Part shown: one piece after another, positions 1 to 9,820 of the stretch | How positions within the stretch are numbered: position 1 is the first letter of the stretch | Layout of the letters: each line of letters starts with the position of its first letter | Assembly: GCF_014201135.1 (NCBI RefSeq) | Contig: NZ_JACHDR010000001.1 | Coordinates: 1,116,001-1,180,000 of the forward strand | Length of the DNA stretch: 64,000 nucleotides | Direction of reading: 5' to 3' | Source of the DNA: Neomicrococcus aestuarii | Lineage (GTDB): Bacteria; Actinomycetota; Actinomycetes; Actinomycetales; Micrococcaceae | Notes under the pieces: generated by a model | What the model was told of the DNA's origin: nothing | Database searches by the model: none | The model's input: the letters and a program-made list of their open reading frames with translations, nothing else | Translations under genes and position numbers: made by a program

Positions 1-234
<234 letters not shown>

Positions 235-280
235 ACGTCTCTGGGGCGCTAGCCCTCGTCGCACTGAGGGACACAGACAC

Positions 281-326
281 CGAAGGCCGGTCACCGCATC
301 AAGCTTCTCGCGGTAACCGGCCTTCG
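281..326. terminator. Bidirectional hairpin between serC and the DUF3027 gene
   Basis: An 11-bp perfect inverted repeat pairs 281-291 (CGAAGGCCGGT) with 316-326. It sits between the convergent stops at 234 and 343. There is no long T run on either side, so it is a probable rather than classical intrinsic terminator. Confidence 0.6.
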
Positions 327-342
327 TCGTCTTCAATATCTT

Positions 343-795
343 CTAGTGAGTGGATGCTTCAGCCGCTTCAGACTCAGCCGCCTCCTCATCGGTAGCAGCC
401 TCCTCTGCCTGCTCTGCCGACGTGTCCGCAGGCTGCTCACCTGCGGAAGCTGCGTCGTCGTGCTCCGCCTCATCCGCCTCAATATCCTCCGGCGTCACGC
501 GCGCGGACCACGGCACCCACTCGGGAGCCAGCAACGCGCCTTCGCCCGGGATCAATCCCAGATCGCACACGGTGATCACCTTGGAGCGGGGCACGCGCGC
601 GATGCTCACGAACCACACCCAGCCCACGTAGCCCGCCACGTTGCCGGCAAATCTGTGGGTGACCAGGCGTTCGCCGTCAGCAGTGGCGGAGAGGTGCTCG
701 CCAAGCTGATCCGCGTCCACAACCTCTAGAAGGCGATCACGCGCAACATCCACCGCTTGGGCGAGGAAGTCATCAAGCTTGGCTTTTCGAATCAT
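343..795 (-). CDS. DUF3027 family protein
   Basis: A 150-residue protein. Residues about 20-100 carry the conserved DUF3027 block (VTHRFAGNVAGYVGWVW, VARVPRSK-like, LLAPEWVPW). The last 48 residues are an acidic Glu/Ala/Asp-rich tail that is probably disordered. The function of the family is unknown; it is confined to actinobacteria and is often coded beside a cold-shock protein, as here. The ATG overlaps the upstream gene's TAA by one base (TAATG), so translation is likely coupled. It is shorter than many family members, which often run past 200 residues. One exact copy of the 13-mer ACGACGACGCAGC lies at 449-461, encoding HDDAA in frame. Confidence 0.8.
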   Translation of the reverse strand: MIRKAKLDDFLAQAVDVARDRLLEVVDADQLGEHLSATADGERLVTHRFAGNVAGYVGWVWFVSIARVPRSKVITVCDLGLIPGEGALLAPEWVPWSARVTPEDIEADEAEHDDAASAGEQPADTSAEQAEEAATDEEAAESEAAEASTH

Positions 796-1178
796 TAGGC
801 ATCCAAATCATCAGCAACGGCACGCAGTACGGCTGCAATCTTTGCACCCTGCGCCTTCTCAGGGTATCGACCCCGCCGCAATCCATTAGAAATACCGTCA
901 AGCAACTTGATAAGGTCCTCAACCAAAATGGCTTGCTCATCGGCAGGCTTACGCTTGGCGCGAGCCACGGACGGCATTTCATCGAGCAAGCGCGCAGAGA
1001 GCGCCTGAGCACCCTTGCGGCCCTGAGCAATGCCGAACTCCATGCGTGCGCCGCCTCGGACGCTGGTGACGCCGTCTTCGAGGGCGGACGCGTGCAAGTA
1101 CACTTCTTGGCCGTCATCGGTCACCAAGAATCCAAAACCCTTCGCGGGTTCAAACCACTTCACTTTGCCGGTAGGCAC
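795..1178 (-). CDS. Cold-shock domain protein with C-terminal extension
   Basis: A 127-residue protein. Residues 1-65 form a cold-shock domain, with GKVKWFEPAKGFGFL carrying the RNP1-like KGFGFL and a VYLHASAL RNP2-like strand. The remaining 60 residues are a basic/helical extension seen in a long actinobacterial subgroup. It probably binds single-stranded RNA or DNA. I chose the GTG at 1176-1178 because it begins exactly at the conserved domain start and has AGAGG about 8 nt upstream; the frame stays open further upstream but that part looks non-coding. It is the first gene of a two-gene unit with the DUF3027 gene. Confidence 0.85.
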   Translation of the reverse strand: MPTGKVKWFEPAKGFGFLVTDDGQEVYLHASALEDGVTSVRGGARMEFGIAQGRKGAQALSARLLDEMPSVARAKRKPADEQAILVEDLIKLLDGISNGLRRGRYPEKAQGAKIAAVLRAVADDLDA

Positions 1179-1390
1179 GTCAAAACCTCTTCTAATCAAA
1201 CAACAGCCCCGGCATGATCCGGGGCGTTCCTCTGCGGCGTGCGCCGCGCTTTCGTCTTCGGTGAGAGCTCCTCGCGGTGCGCAAAAAGGCATAGCACCGT
1301 AAAAGTCAGTCTTTAAAGGTTACGCTATCGAGGCCTTGTAGTCAGCTTGAAGACCGGGCTCAGAGGCGGTGTTCGCTGTAGGCTGTGTGC

Positions 1391-1651
1391 GTGAAAGCTG
1401 CAGAAAATCCCACTCCCACTTCGTCGGTTTCTCGCACCCTGCTCCTGTTGGCGGTGGGGGTGGCGAGCCTGTCACTGATTGCGCTTTTTGTCACGTTGGT
1501 GCTCTACGCGATGAGCGTGACGCCGTGGCCCGGACTGATTGCGATTGGCTTGTACGGCTTGCCGGTGGCGTTCATGTTCCTGATTGCGTATTTGTTGGTT
1601 TCTTTGCGAGCACGACGACGCAGCTCGGCTACCGCTGCCATGGAGCGTTAG
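1391..1651 (+). CDS. Small two-helix membrane protein
   Basis: An 86-residue protein with two hydrophobic segments, about residues 16-40 and 46-70, and a basic C-terminal tail (SLRARRRSS). This fits two membrane helices with the tail inside. No family was recognised with confidence. The GTG at 1391 is preferred over 1385 because the Lys-Ala-Ala-Glu start follows directly; no strong Shine-Dalgarno sequence is visible. Near the 3' end, 1612-1624 is an exact copy of the 13-mer ACGACGACGCAGC, here read in a frame giving Arg-Arg-Ser rather than Asp-Asp-Ala. It stands alone, 60 bp before the response regulator. Confidence 0.6.
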   Translation: MKAAENPTPTSSVSRTLLLLAVGVASLSLIALFVTLVLYAMSVTPWPGLIAIGLYGLPVAFMFLIAYLLVSLRARRRSSATAAMER

Positions 1652-1711
1652 TAGATATTTCATAAAGGTGACTCACAGTCGATTCCCAGCTTTCTCCTCC
1701 ACCATGGTCAT

Positions 1712-2422
1712 ATGAATTCCAGAAATGCCGAGGCTAAGTTGCTGGTTGTCGATGACGAACCAAACATTCGCGAACTACTGTCAACGTCTTTGCGATTCGC
1801 TGGATTCGACGTGGTTGCGGCTGCCGATGGCCGCGAAGCCCTCGCAGCTGTAGAGCGCGAACAGCCGGATCTCGCGGTTCTCGACGTAATGCTTCCTGAC
1901 ATGGACGGCTTTACTGTCACTCGTAAATTGCGTGCCGCAGGACGCCACTTCCCGGTCTTGTTCCTGACGGCCCGAGATGACACGGATGACAAGGTCACCG
2001 GCCTGACCGTGGGCGGCGACGATTACGTCACAAAGCCTTTCAGCCTGGACGAAGTCGTGGCCCGAATCCGCGCCGTGCTCCGCCGCACTCAGTCCGTTGA
2101 TGATGATGCGGCAATCTTGCGCGTTGATGACCTTGAACTGGACGATGACGCTCACGAGGTCCGCCGCGCTGGGGAAATCATTGACCTCTCCCCCACCGAG
2201 TTCAAGCTCTTGCGCTACCTCATGATGAACCCCAACCGCGTGCTCTCCAAGGCTCAGATTTTGGATCACGTGTGGGAGTACGACTTCAACGGGGATGCCT
2301 CCATCGTGGAGTCCTACATTTCCTACTTGCGCCGCAAGATCGATTCACGTCCCGAGTGGCCTTCGCTCATTCAGACCAAGCGCGGTGTGGGCTATTTGAT
2401 GCGCACAGCCGATCGCCGCTAA
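1712..2422 (+). CDS. OmpR/PhoB-family response regulator (PhoP/TrcR-like)
   Basis: A 236-residue DNA-binding response regulator. The receiver domain (residues 9-120) has the acidic pair D14/D15, phosphoacceptor D58, T86 and K108, all intact. The C-terminal winged helix (about 135-233) carries LSPTEFKLLRYLMMNPNRVLS and the recognition region ESYISYLRRKID. The best resemblance I recall is mycobacterial PhoP/TrcR/TcrX. Its partner kinase follows at 2481, but a strong intrinsic terminator at 2436-2470 lies between them. The inducing signal cannot be read from the sequence. Confidence 0.93.
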   Translation: MNSRNAEAKLLVVDDEPNIRELLSTSLRFAGFDVVAAADGREALAAVEREQPDLAVLDVMLPDMDGFTVTRKLRAAGRHFPVLFLTARDDTDDKVTGLTVGGDDYVTKPFSLDEVVARIRAVLRRTQSVDDDAAILRVDDLELDDDAHEVRRAGEIIDLSPTEFKLLRYLMMNPNRVLSKAQILDHVWEYDFNGDASIVESYISYLRRKIDSRPEWPSLIQTKRGVGYLMRTADRR

Positions 2423-2435
2423 GAGCTACGCTGTT

Positions 2436-2470
2436 GTCACCCGGTCTCGACGGCCGGGTGACGTTTTTTC
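2436..2470 (+). terminator. Intrinsic terminator between response regulator and kinase
   Basis: A 9-bp GC-rich stem (GTCACCCGG 2436-2444 with CCGGGTGAC 2454-2462) is followed immediately by GTTTTTTC. It starts 13 nt after the regulator's stop and ends 11 nt before the kinase ATG. It should reduce kinase expression relative to the regulator. Confidence 0.85.
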
Positions 2471-2480
2471 ATAGGGACCC

Positions 2481-4088
2481 ATGGACCATTACAAGAAGTT
2501 TTTTCGCCAGATCTCGTTGCGCTCAAAGCTCGTGGCGCTCATGTCTGGGCTCATGATTTTGGGCATCGTGGCTACCGCGTGGGGTACGTCCTACACCCTG
2601 CAGTCCACGTTGATGCAACAAATTGATTCGGACTTGGCCGCGAACTCGGGTCCGCTCATGAACTCGATGCTGCAGTTGAATCAGCAAAATGCTTCTGACT
2701 CCGAGCCCTCAAACACGGATACCGTGCGCCTCTTGCGCTTCAACGGATCTATCCGGACCCCGGACGGCGCGGTCTATTACGCGCTTCCCACCACCGGGCA
2801 AACGGATACCCCGCAGATTCCCACGCTCACGCTTGAACAAGTTCAAGAGCTGGAGAACCGTTCCCTCGACATCCCAGGTACGTCCTCGCAATCCGATGGC
2901 TGGCGTATGAAGACGTTCGCCCTCGCGGACAACTCGGGATACATGACCATCGCGCTGCCCCTGAACCAGGCAAAAGACACCGTGGAACAAGCCACCGCGT
3001 CCATCCTGTTCACCGGGATGCTCTCCACGTTGATTGTCTCGATGATCGCGTACGGAGCCACCACGCGCGCTTTCCGCCCGCTCATCCGGGTGGAACGCAC
3101 GGCCGCAGCCATCGCCGCCGGCGATCTGTCCCGCCGTGTGGAGGACTTCCCGCCAGAAACCGAAGTGGGCCGACTCTCCCATTCGCTCAACGCCATGCTT
3201 GCCCACATTGAGCAGGCTTTCCGCGCTCGCGCCATGTCCGAGCGGAAGATGCGCCAGTTCATTCAGGACGCCTCCCACGAACTTCGCACACCTCTTGTCA
3301 CCATCCGCGGGTACTCTGAGCTCTACCGCCAAGGTGGCATCAAGGAACCCGAGCACGTGGCTCAAGCGATGGGACGCATTGAGAATGAAGCCAAGCGCAT
3401 GGGCCAGCTCGTGGAGGACCTCCTGACGCTTGCCCGTCTGGACGAGCAACGCCCCCTGGACGTCAAACCGGTAGACCTGTTGCTCTTGGCCTCCGACGCT
3501 GTTGAAGACGCCAAGGTCAATGCTCCGGACCGCGTGGTTCGACTCATTGGTATCGATGAAGGACCACCACGCTCCGCGCCCACGCGCGGCGATGAGGCTC
3601 GGTTGCGCCAAGTGGTGGCAAACCTCATGACCAATGCCATGCGCTACACCCCGCCCGGATCTCCGATCGAGGTCGCAGTGGGTGTTTTGCCGGTCATCAA
3701 TGGTCGCTCGGATTCCGTCTTGGCGATCCGCGACCACGGGCCAGGTATTTCTGAGGCTGACGCCAAGCGCGTCTTCGAACGCTTCTACCGCGCCGACACC
3801 TCGCGTCAGCGCGAGACCGGAGGCACCGGACTGGGACTAGCCATCGTGGCAGCCATCGCCGCACAGCATGACGGCTCGGTCCGTTTGACCAACACCGATG
3901 GCGGCGGCGCCACGATGTCCATCCACGTGCCGCACGTTCCGGCTGAACCGCTGGAACCTGCAGATGTGGATGCCGAGAATAGCTCCACAGAAGAGGCACC
4001 CGCCACCGAGTCCTCTACCCGTTCCGAGAGCACCAACCGCATCTCGGGAATCCTCCAGCGCAATCGGGACAAGGGTTCTAAGAAATAG
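2481..4088 (+). CDS. Sensor histidine kinase (HAMP-HisKA-HATPase)
   Basis: A 535-residue membrane kinase. TM1 is at about residues 15-38, an extracellular sensor of about 135 residues follows, TM2 is at about 174-194, then HAMP, and HisKA with FIQDASHELRTPL (phosphoacceptor H266). The HATPase domain has the N box (ANLMTNAMRYTPPG), the G1 box (DHGPGIS), the F box (VFERFYRADT) and the G2 box (GGTGLGLAIV). A Ser/Thr/Glu-rich tail of about 50 residues follows. It should phosphorylate the adjacent regulator. The stop lies within a 16-bp tandem repeat (4074-4121), so the C-terminus may vary between strains. Confidence 0.93.
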   Translation: MDHYKKFFRQISLRSKLVALMSGLMILGIVATAWGTSYTLQSTLMQQIDSDLAANSGPLMNSMLQLNQQNASDSEPSNTDTVRLLRFNGSIRTPDGAVYYALPTTGQTDTPQIPTLTLEQVQELENRSLDIPGTSSQSDGWRMKTFALADNSGYMTIALPLNQAKDTVEQATASILFTGMLSTLIVSMIAYGATTRAFRPLIRVERTAAAIAAGDLSRRVEDFPPETEVGRLSHSLNAMLAHIEQAFRARAMSERKMRQFIQDASHELRTPLVTIRGYSELYRQGGIKEPEHVAQAMGRIENEAKRMGQLVEDLLTLARLDEQRPLDVKPVDLLLLASDAVEDAKVNAPDRVVRLIGIDEGPPRSAPTRGDEARLRQVVANLMTNAMRYTPPGSPIEVAVGVLPVINGRSDSVLAIRDHGPGISEADAKRVFERFYRADTSRQRETGGTGLGLAIVAAIAAQHDGSVRLTNTDGGGATMSIHVPHVPAEPLEPADVDAENSSTEEAPATESSTRSESTNRISGILQRNRDKGSKK

Positions 4089-4128
4089 CGGTTCTAGGCA
4101 GTTGCGGTTCTAAGACGTAGCGGTTCTT
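4074..4128 (+). repeat. 16-bp tandem repeat over the kinase stop codon
   Basis: Three consecutive 16-bp units begin at 4074 (GGTTCTAAGAAATAGC), 4090 (GGTTCTAGGCAGTTGC) and 4106 (GGTTCTAAGACGTAGC). A partial fourth begins at 4122. The first unit holds the last codons and TAG stop of the histidine kinase. Confidence 0.85.
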
Positions 4129-4298
4129 CAAAGTTGATCGGTAACCCTGACCTGGTTTTCCACAAGGATCTCTTCGGTGGCCCGAGGGCCGGCGGTTATC
4201 CACATTTTCTGGTTGCGGTCTGCGCCGATTCTGGAGTCTTCGTAGCGTGGTGGTGACGGGCCAGCCGGTCCGCTTGAGACTCTGTGAAGGGATCCATG

Positions 4299-4589
4299 AT
4301 GAGCAATTTCGCCACCAACACCGAAGACATGCGCACCAAGAGCGCCAACATTCAGGCCACCGCAGAACGCATTCGCGCCGACATCAACACCATGCAGTCC
4401 AGCCTCCAGGAGCTCGAGGGCACGTGGCAGGGCGTAGCGAGCGCCAATTTCCAAGGCGTGGTTGCGCAGTGGCGCTCCACCCAGATGCAGGTTGAGGAAT
4501 CGTTGAACTCGATTTCTCGTGCTCTTACCCAGAGCGCGCAGCATTACGACGACGCCGAGCAGGCTAACGCCAGCATGTTTGCGTTCTAA
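4299..4589 (+). CDS. WXG100-family (ESAT-6-like) protein
   Basis: A 96-residue, wholly helical protein with a central W43-Q-G45 turn and long amphipathic helices on both sides. It ends in HYDDAEQAN, which fits the YxxxD/E export signal of type VII substrates. The length is typical of the family. Such proteins are secreted as helical-hairpin dimers by the ESX/type VII system. I chose the second ATG (4299) because GAAGGGA lies 7 nt upstream; 4296 is equally possible. No EccC ATPase, second WXG100 partner or other ESX gene is nearby, so it is an orphan here. Confidence 0.88.
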   Translation: MSNFATNTEDMRTKSANIQATAERIRADINTMQSSLQELEGTWQGVASANFQGVVAQWRSTQMQVEESLNSISRALTQSAQHYDDAEQANASMFAF

Positions 4590-4683
4590 ATCAGTCTGTT
4601 CTCACGCACGAGATCGGGTGGACGGTGGCATTTCGGAGGGACACCGTCCACCGTCCGTGGATCCGGTTCACTAGGCTGTCATC

Positions 4684-5580
4684 ATGGCAATTCTGATTGA
4701 TCCGCCGATGTGGCCGGCCCACGGAACCGTTTTTTCGCATTTGGTCTCCGATTCCTCCCTTGAGGAGCTCCACGCCTTCGCGCAAGCAGCAGAACTGCCA
4801 CACCGAGCGTTCGACAGAGATCATTACGATGTCCCACTTGCCCGGTATGACGAGCTTGTTTCTCGAGGCGCCGAAGCTGTTCAAGGCACTGAGCTGGTTC
4901 GTCGTCTCGTCCGTAGTGGATTGCGCGTTCCGGCCCGCCAACGGCCGGAGAAACTGAATTCCATCCTCATGCGGCGGTGGAATCAGCTGGCACCCGGGCA
5001 TGAGGACGTCGGGCGAGCGCTGGTAGCACGGTGGTCCCACATGGACCGCCACTATCACTCAAGCACCCACTTACTGGCAGTGCTGAACGCACTGGAACTC
5101 TTGTCATCTAGAAGCGAAGATCCCGGAACGTATCCCAGCGCCCAGGGGTTCACTGCGTGGTATCACGACGCCATCTACAACGGCGTTCCCGGTACAGACG
5201 AAGAACAATCAGCCGAACTGGCCGCTGCCGAGATGTCCCAGATGGGCGTGGACGCACCCGTAATTGACGAAACCGTCCGGCTGATCCTGCTCACCAAAAC
5301 CCATGACCCTGACCCGGATGATCAAGCCGGCAAGGTGTTCGTTGACGCGGACCTTGAAGTTCTAGCGCGCGCCGAGAAGGACTATCGGCGATACACGGAC
5401 GATGTGCGGGAAGAATACCGACACGTTCCGGATGAGCTCTTCCGTGAGGGCCGGGCGAAGATCCTCCAGGATCTTCTCGATAAGCCACACCTCTTCGAAA
5501 CAGGTACTGGTCGTACTTTGTGGGAGTCTCGCGCCCGCTTGAACCTCCAACAAGAATTGCGCGAGCTACGAAACGTGTAG
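4684..5580 (+). CDS. DUF4031 domain fused to HD-type phosphohydrolase domain
   Basis: A 298-residue protein with two parts. Residues 1-85 are DUF4031 (ILIDPPMWPAHGT, FSHLVSDSSLEELHAFA). Residues about 100-295 form a predicted metal-dependent HD-superfamily hydrolase: RHYHSSTHLL with the first histidines, then TAWYHDAIYN with the HD pair, then LILLTKTHDP and VDADL supplying later ligands. The substrate is unknown; HD enzymes usually cleave phosphoesters or nucleotides. DUF4031 proteins are usually short and separate, so the fusion suggests a shared substrate or regulation. No clear Shine-Dalgarno precedes the ATG. Confidence 0.85.
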   Translation: MAILIDPPMWPAHGTVFSHLVSDSSLEELHAFAQAAELPHRAFDRDHYDVPLARYDELVSRGAEAVQGTELVRRLVRSGLRVPARQRPEKLNSILMRRWNQLAPGHEDVGRALVARWSHMDRHYHSSTHLLAVLNALELLSSRSEDPGTYPSAQGFTAWYHDAIYNGVPGTDEEQSAELAAAEMSQMGVDAPVIDETVRLILLTKTHDPDPDDQAGKVFVDADLEVLARAEKDYRRYTDDVREEYRHVPDELFREGRAKILQDLLDKPHLFETGTGRTLWESRARLNLQQELRELRNV

Positions 5581-5656
5581 CCCGCGCAATCCAAGGAAAC
5601 AGCCTTAGCCAGAAAATCTGGTCACTGGACCGAAGACCCGTAAACGCCCGTGCCCG

Positions 5657-6795
5657 CTACTTGGCCAAGTAGGCGCACGCGGCAACCACCACGTTGGAGG
5701 TTCCCGTACCGATCGTTGGGTCCATGACCGGAGCGAAGTAAGGCGAGTGGTTCGCTGGGATGTCCAGAGCCACCCGGCCGGATGCTAGCGCTTGCTGATA
5801 GCTGTACGGGTCAGCTCCGCCGAAGGTCCAATACGTGTAAGGCGTTCCGAAGGCGTTCGGGATGTTGGAGAAGTCCTCAGAGGCCGTGGCTGGCTTCGAG
5901 GTGAAGACCAACTGCTCGCCGTAGTGCTCGCGCAAAGCGGAGTGAACGTGTTCCGTCACCGTCGGGTCATTCAAGGTCAGCGGGAATTGGTCGTAGTACT
6001 CGAACGTAGGCTCCGCCGGCGATCCTGCAGCCTGGCACTCACCGCGCACAATTCGTTCGATCGCAGCGAGCACGTGGGCGCGCACATCGAGATCGTACGT
6101 GCGGACGTTCAGCAACAAGGTGGCGTGATCCGTGATGATGTTGCTCTTGGAGCCCACCTGAATGGAACCCACCGTCACCACAGCGAACGTTCCGGGCGCC
6201 AGCTCACGGGAGACCACGCTCTGGAGTCGCAGAACCACGGACGCGGCAAGAACAGCCGGGTCCACGGAGTTGTGAGGCATGGATCCGTGAGAACCGCGTC
6301 CCCACAACGTGATCTTGATGCTGTCGCCCGCCGAAAGGGTGGGGCCTTCATTGATGCCCGTGTACCCGGACTCGTAGTTGATGACGTGCTGAGCCAGCGC
6401 CACGTCTGGGCGCGGAATGCGATTCACCAAGCCGTCATGCAGCATGGCGTTTGCTCCGTCGGCGACTTCCTCGGCGGGCTGGAACAGGGCAATGAACGTG
6501 CCGTGCGCACAGTGGACGCGTACGGAGAGCCGGTGGCTTCCGTGACGGGCAGGGCATCGGTGTCCGCGCGGCACAGGACCGTTGGACCCTCGCCGTTGCG
6601 TAGGATTCCGACGACGCCAGTGCCACCGACACGTTGTACTTCGAAGCCGAAGGATTCGAGTCTTTCCTCGATGATTCCGGCGGTACGAGTTTCTTGAAAG
6701 CTGAGTTCGGGGTGTTGGTGCAGGTCTACGTACAGTTCGCGCTGCCAGGGTAGTTCTTGTTCGAGATGGGCCAGGATTTCTTGTGCAACCGTCAT
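5657..6795 (-). pseudogene. M20-family amidohydrolase, disrupted by internal deletion
   Basis: The N-terminal part starts at ATG 6795 (GGGAG 5 nt upstream). It reads in one frame through LHQHPELSFQE and RADTDALPVTEATGSPYAST to about 6510. The C-terminal part (GTFIALFQPAEEVADGANAML through GSHGSMPH to AYLAK) reads in another frame from about 6508 to 5657. Family members have some 40 residues between these blocks, including the metal-binding CGHDxH motif. Both the frame and the motif are lost, which points to a deletion of roughly 120 bp not divisible by three. The parent would have been an aminoacylase/hippurate-hydrolase type enzyme. The product is almost certainly inactive. Confidence 0.88.
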
Positions 6796-6961
6796 GAGTA
6801 CTCCCAATTATGTGTGCCACTCCAATGAGAGGCGACGGCGTCCCACACTTCGCCGAGCCGCCCGCGGCCTCCGCTTCCATCATTCGCACATGACGGGCAC
6901 GGTCAAGCATCGGTTACGCCTTCATTGCGCGGTTCTAACGGCGAACTCCCACCTATAAAAC

Positions 6962-7001
6962 AGAAGTGTCCAGCCGTCACACATGACGGCTGGACACTTC
7001 T
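6962..7001 (-). terminator. groEL terminator
   Basis: An 18-bp perfect stem (6962-6979 with 6984-7001, loop CACA) lies about 60 bp past the groEL stop. On the minus strand it is followed by GTTTTATAGG. Confidence 0.85.
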
Positions 7002-7062
7002 ACTGAACTTATTGCGTGTGGTTCACGCGAGGGCGACGTCCTAGGAAGGAAGTCCGGTTGGC

Positions 7063-8760
<1,698 letters not shown>

Positions 8761-8857
8761 TCACCACGGCATACGGAGCCGCAGTCACAAGAACCTCATC
8801 GAGAAGTCCGGGTTCACTGGGGCCGCATCCGCAAAGTGCAACCACGAGGGCTGAAAC

Positions 8858-8884
8858 TTAGCAGTCACGGCCTGTGAGTGCTAA
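8858..8884 (-). promoter_or_regulatory. CIRCE operator 1 (HrcA site)
   Basis: TTAGCAGTC-N9-GAGTGCTAA against the consensus TTAGCACTC-N9-GAGTGCTAA: one mismatch, spacing exactly 9. It lies about 170 bp upstream of the groEL ATG. Confidence 0.92.
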
Positions 8885-8891
8885 CTCCATG

Positions 8892-8918
8892 TTGGCACTC
8901 TCCGTCACCGAGTGCAAA
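8892..8918 (-). promoter_or_regulatory. CIRCE operator 2 (HrcA site)
   Basis: TTGGCACTC-N9-GAGTGCAAA: two mismatches to consensus, spacing 9. It starts 34 bp from operator 1, so both sites face nearly the same side after about three helical turns. Confidence 0.9.
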
Positions 8919-8972
8919 CTCCTGAGACACTTTGCGCAGGAATTCTTTCCACGAGCGAACAGCCCGCGAAGA

Positions 8973-9776
8973 CTATGGATTTTTTGGCGTAGTGGTCTTC
9001 GATGCGCCGTTTCCGTTTTGAGGCGGCGTCGAGGCTGTCGAAGAAGAACTAGCGGTCGGCTTGGTCGACGGCGGTGTCGACGTTGGAGACGACGGCTTCA
9101 CAGAAGTTGGAGTAGCGGAAGTCGTCGGAGCCTTAGTGGTGGTCGGTGCCGCGGACGTCGCGGACGTTGGAGCCGCTGAGGTCGTCGGCGCCTTAGTGCT
9201 GGTCGGCGCTTTCGAGGTGCTCGGCTTGGTGGTGGTGCGAGGCGCCTGCGTGGTCCGCGGCGCCTGCGTGGTCCGCGGCGCCTGCGTCGGCTGCGGGATG
9301 TAGGTGGTTCGCGGAGCCTGCGTGGTCACAGGCGCCTTCGAAGACGAAGCAGAAGAAGACGAAGACGAGGCCGTGGAATCAGAAGACGGCGTCCAAGTAG
9401 ACGTGTAGGAGCTCAGAGGACTCGATGATCCAGTGGACGTCGATGCCACTGGAACAGGCGTGGAGGTGTTGTTCTTGAACAGGTTAGGAACCACGAACAG
9501 TGCCAACGCACCCACCACAAGCGCTGCAGTTCCAGCGATCAGGATTGGGAGCAGGCCTTTGCGGCTGGGCTCGTCATCGACGTAAATGTATTCGTAGTCG
9601 TCCGCGTACTGCGGATCATCGGCGGACAAATTCGCGGCATACGGCGCGGAAGCGGCTCCGGCAGTTGCTGCCCCGGCGGTTGAACTCGCAGCAAGGGGCG
9701 CACCAAAGCCCCGGTGCGCACCAGCGCTACCGGTGCCTTCCGGAATATTGTCGAACTCGTCCTGAGGGTATTGCAC
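8973..9776 (-). CDS. Single-pass membrane protein with Ser/Thr/Pro-rich repeat stalk
   Basis: A 267-residue protein. Residues 1-75 are an acidic, Ala/Gly-rich cytoplasmic part, and about 76-97 form one membrane helix (LLPILIAGTAALVVGALALFV). Residues 100-267 are an extracellular stalk of Ser, Thr, Pro, Ala and Lys with TQAPRT repeats encoded by 18-bp DNA repeats (9241-9290). No folded domain is visible outside. Low-complexity stalks of this kind are often O-mannosylated and span the wall, but this is inference. GTG start at 9776 with GGAG 8 nt upstream. It follows the DUF3263 gene by 44 bp and is probably co-transcribed. Confidence 0.7.
   Translation of the reverse strand: MQYPQDEFDNIPEGTGSAGAHRGFGAPLAASSTAGAATAGAASAPYAANLSADDPQYADDYEYIYVDDEPSRKGLLPILIAGTAALVVGALALFVVPNLFKNNTSTPVPVASTSTGSSSPLSSYTSTWTPSSDSTASSSSSSASSSKAPVTTQAPRTTYIPQPTQAPRTTQAPRTTQAPRTTTKPSTSKAPTSTKAPTTSAAPTSATSAAPTTTKAPTTSATPTSVKPSSPTSTPPSTKPTASSSSTASTPPQNGNGASKTTTPKNP
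9241..9290 (-). repeat. 18-bp tandem repeat in stalk-coding region
   Basis: Two exact 18-bp units (9241-9258 and 9259-9276, GGCGCCTGCGTGGTCCGC) and a third partial copy encode the TQAPRT hexapeptides. Degenerate copies flank them. Confidence 0.85.
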
Positions 9777-9820
9777 GTCCGCTTCTCCATCGTCCAGTGA
9801 CGCAGCGGGCGCGGGCGAAC

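Noticed and set aside
6796-7062. A groES gene next to groEL
   Set aside because: No groES-like frame exists on either side of groEL within several kilobases.
9232-9330. Repeats in the stalk gene as a possible CRISPR array
   Set aside because: The repeats are direct, in frame, contiguous and without spacers.
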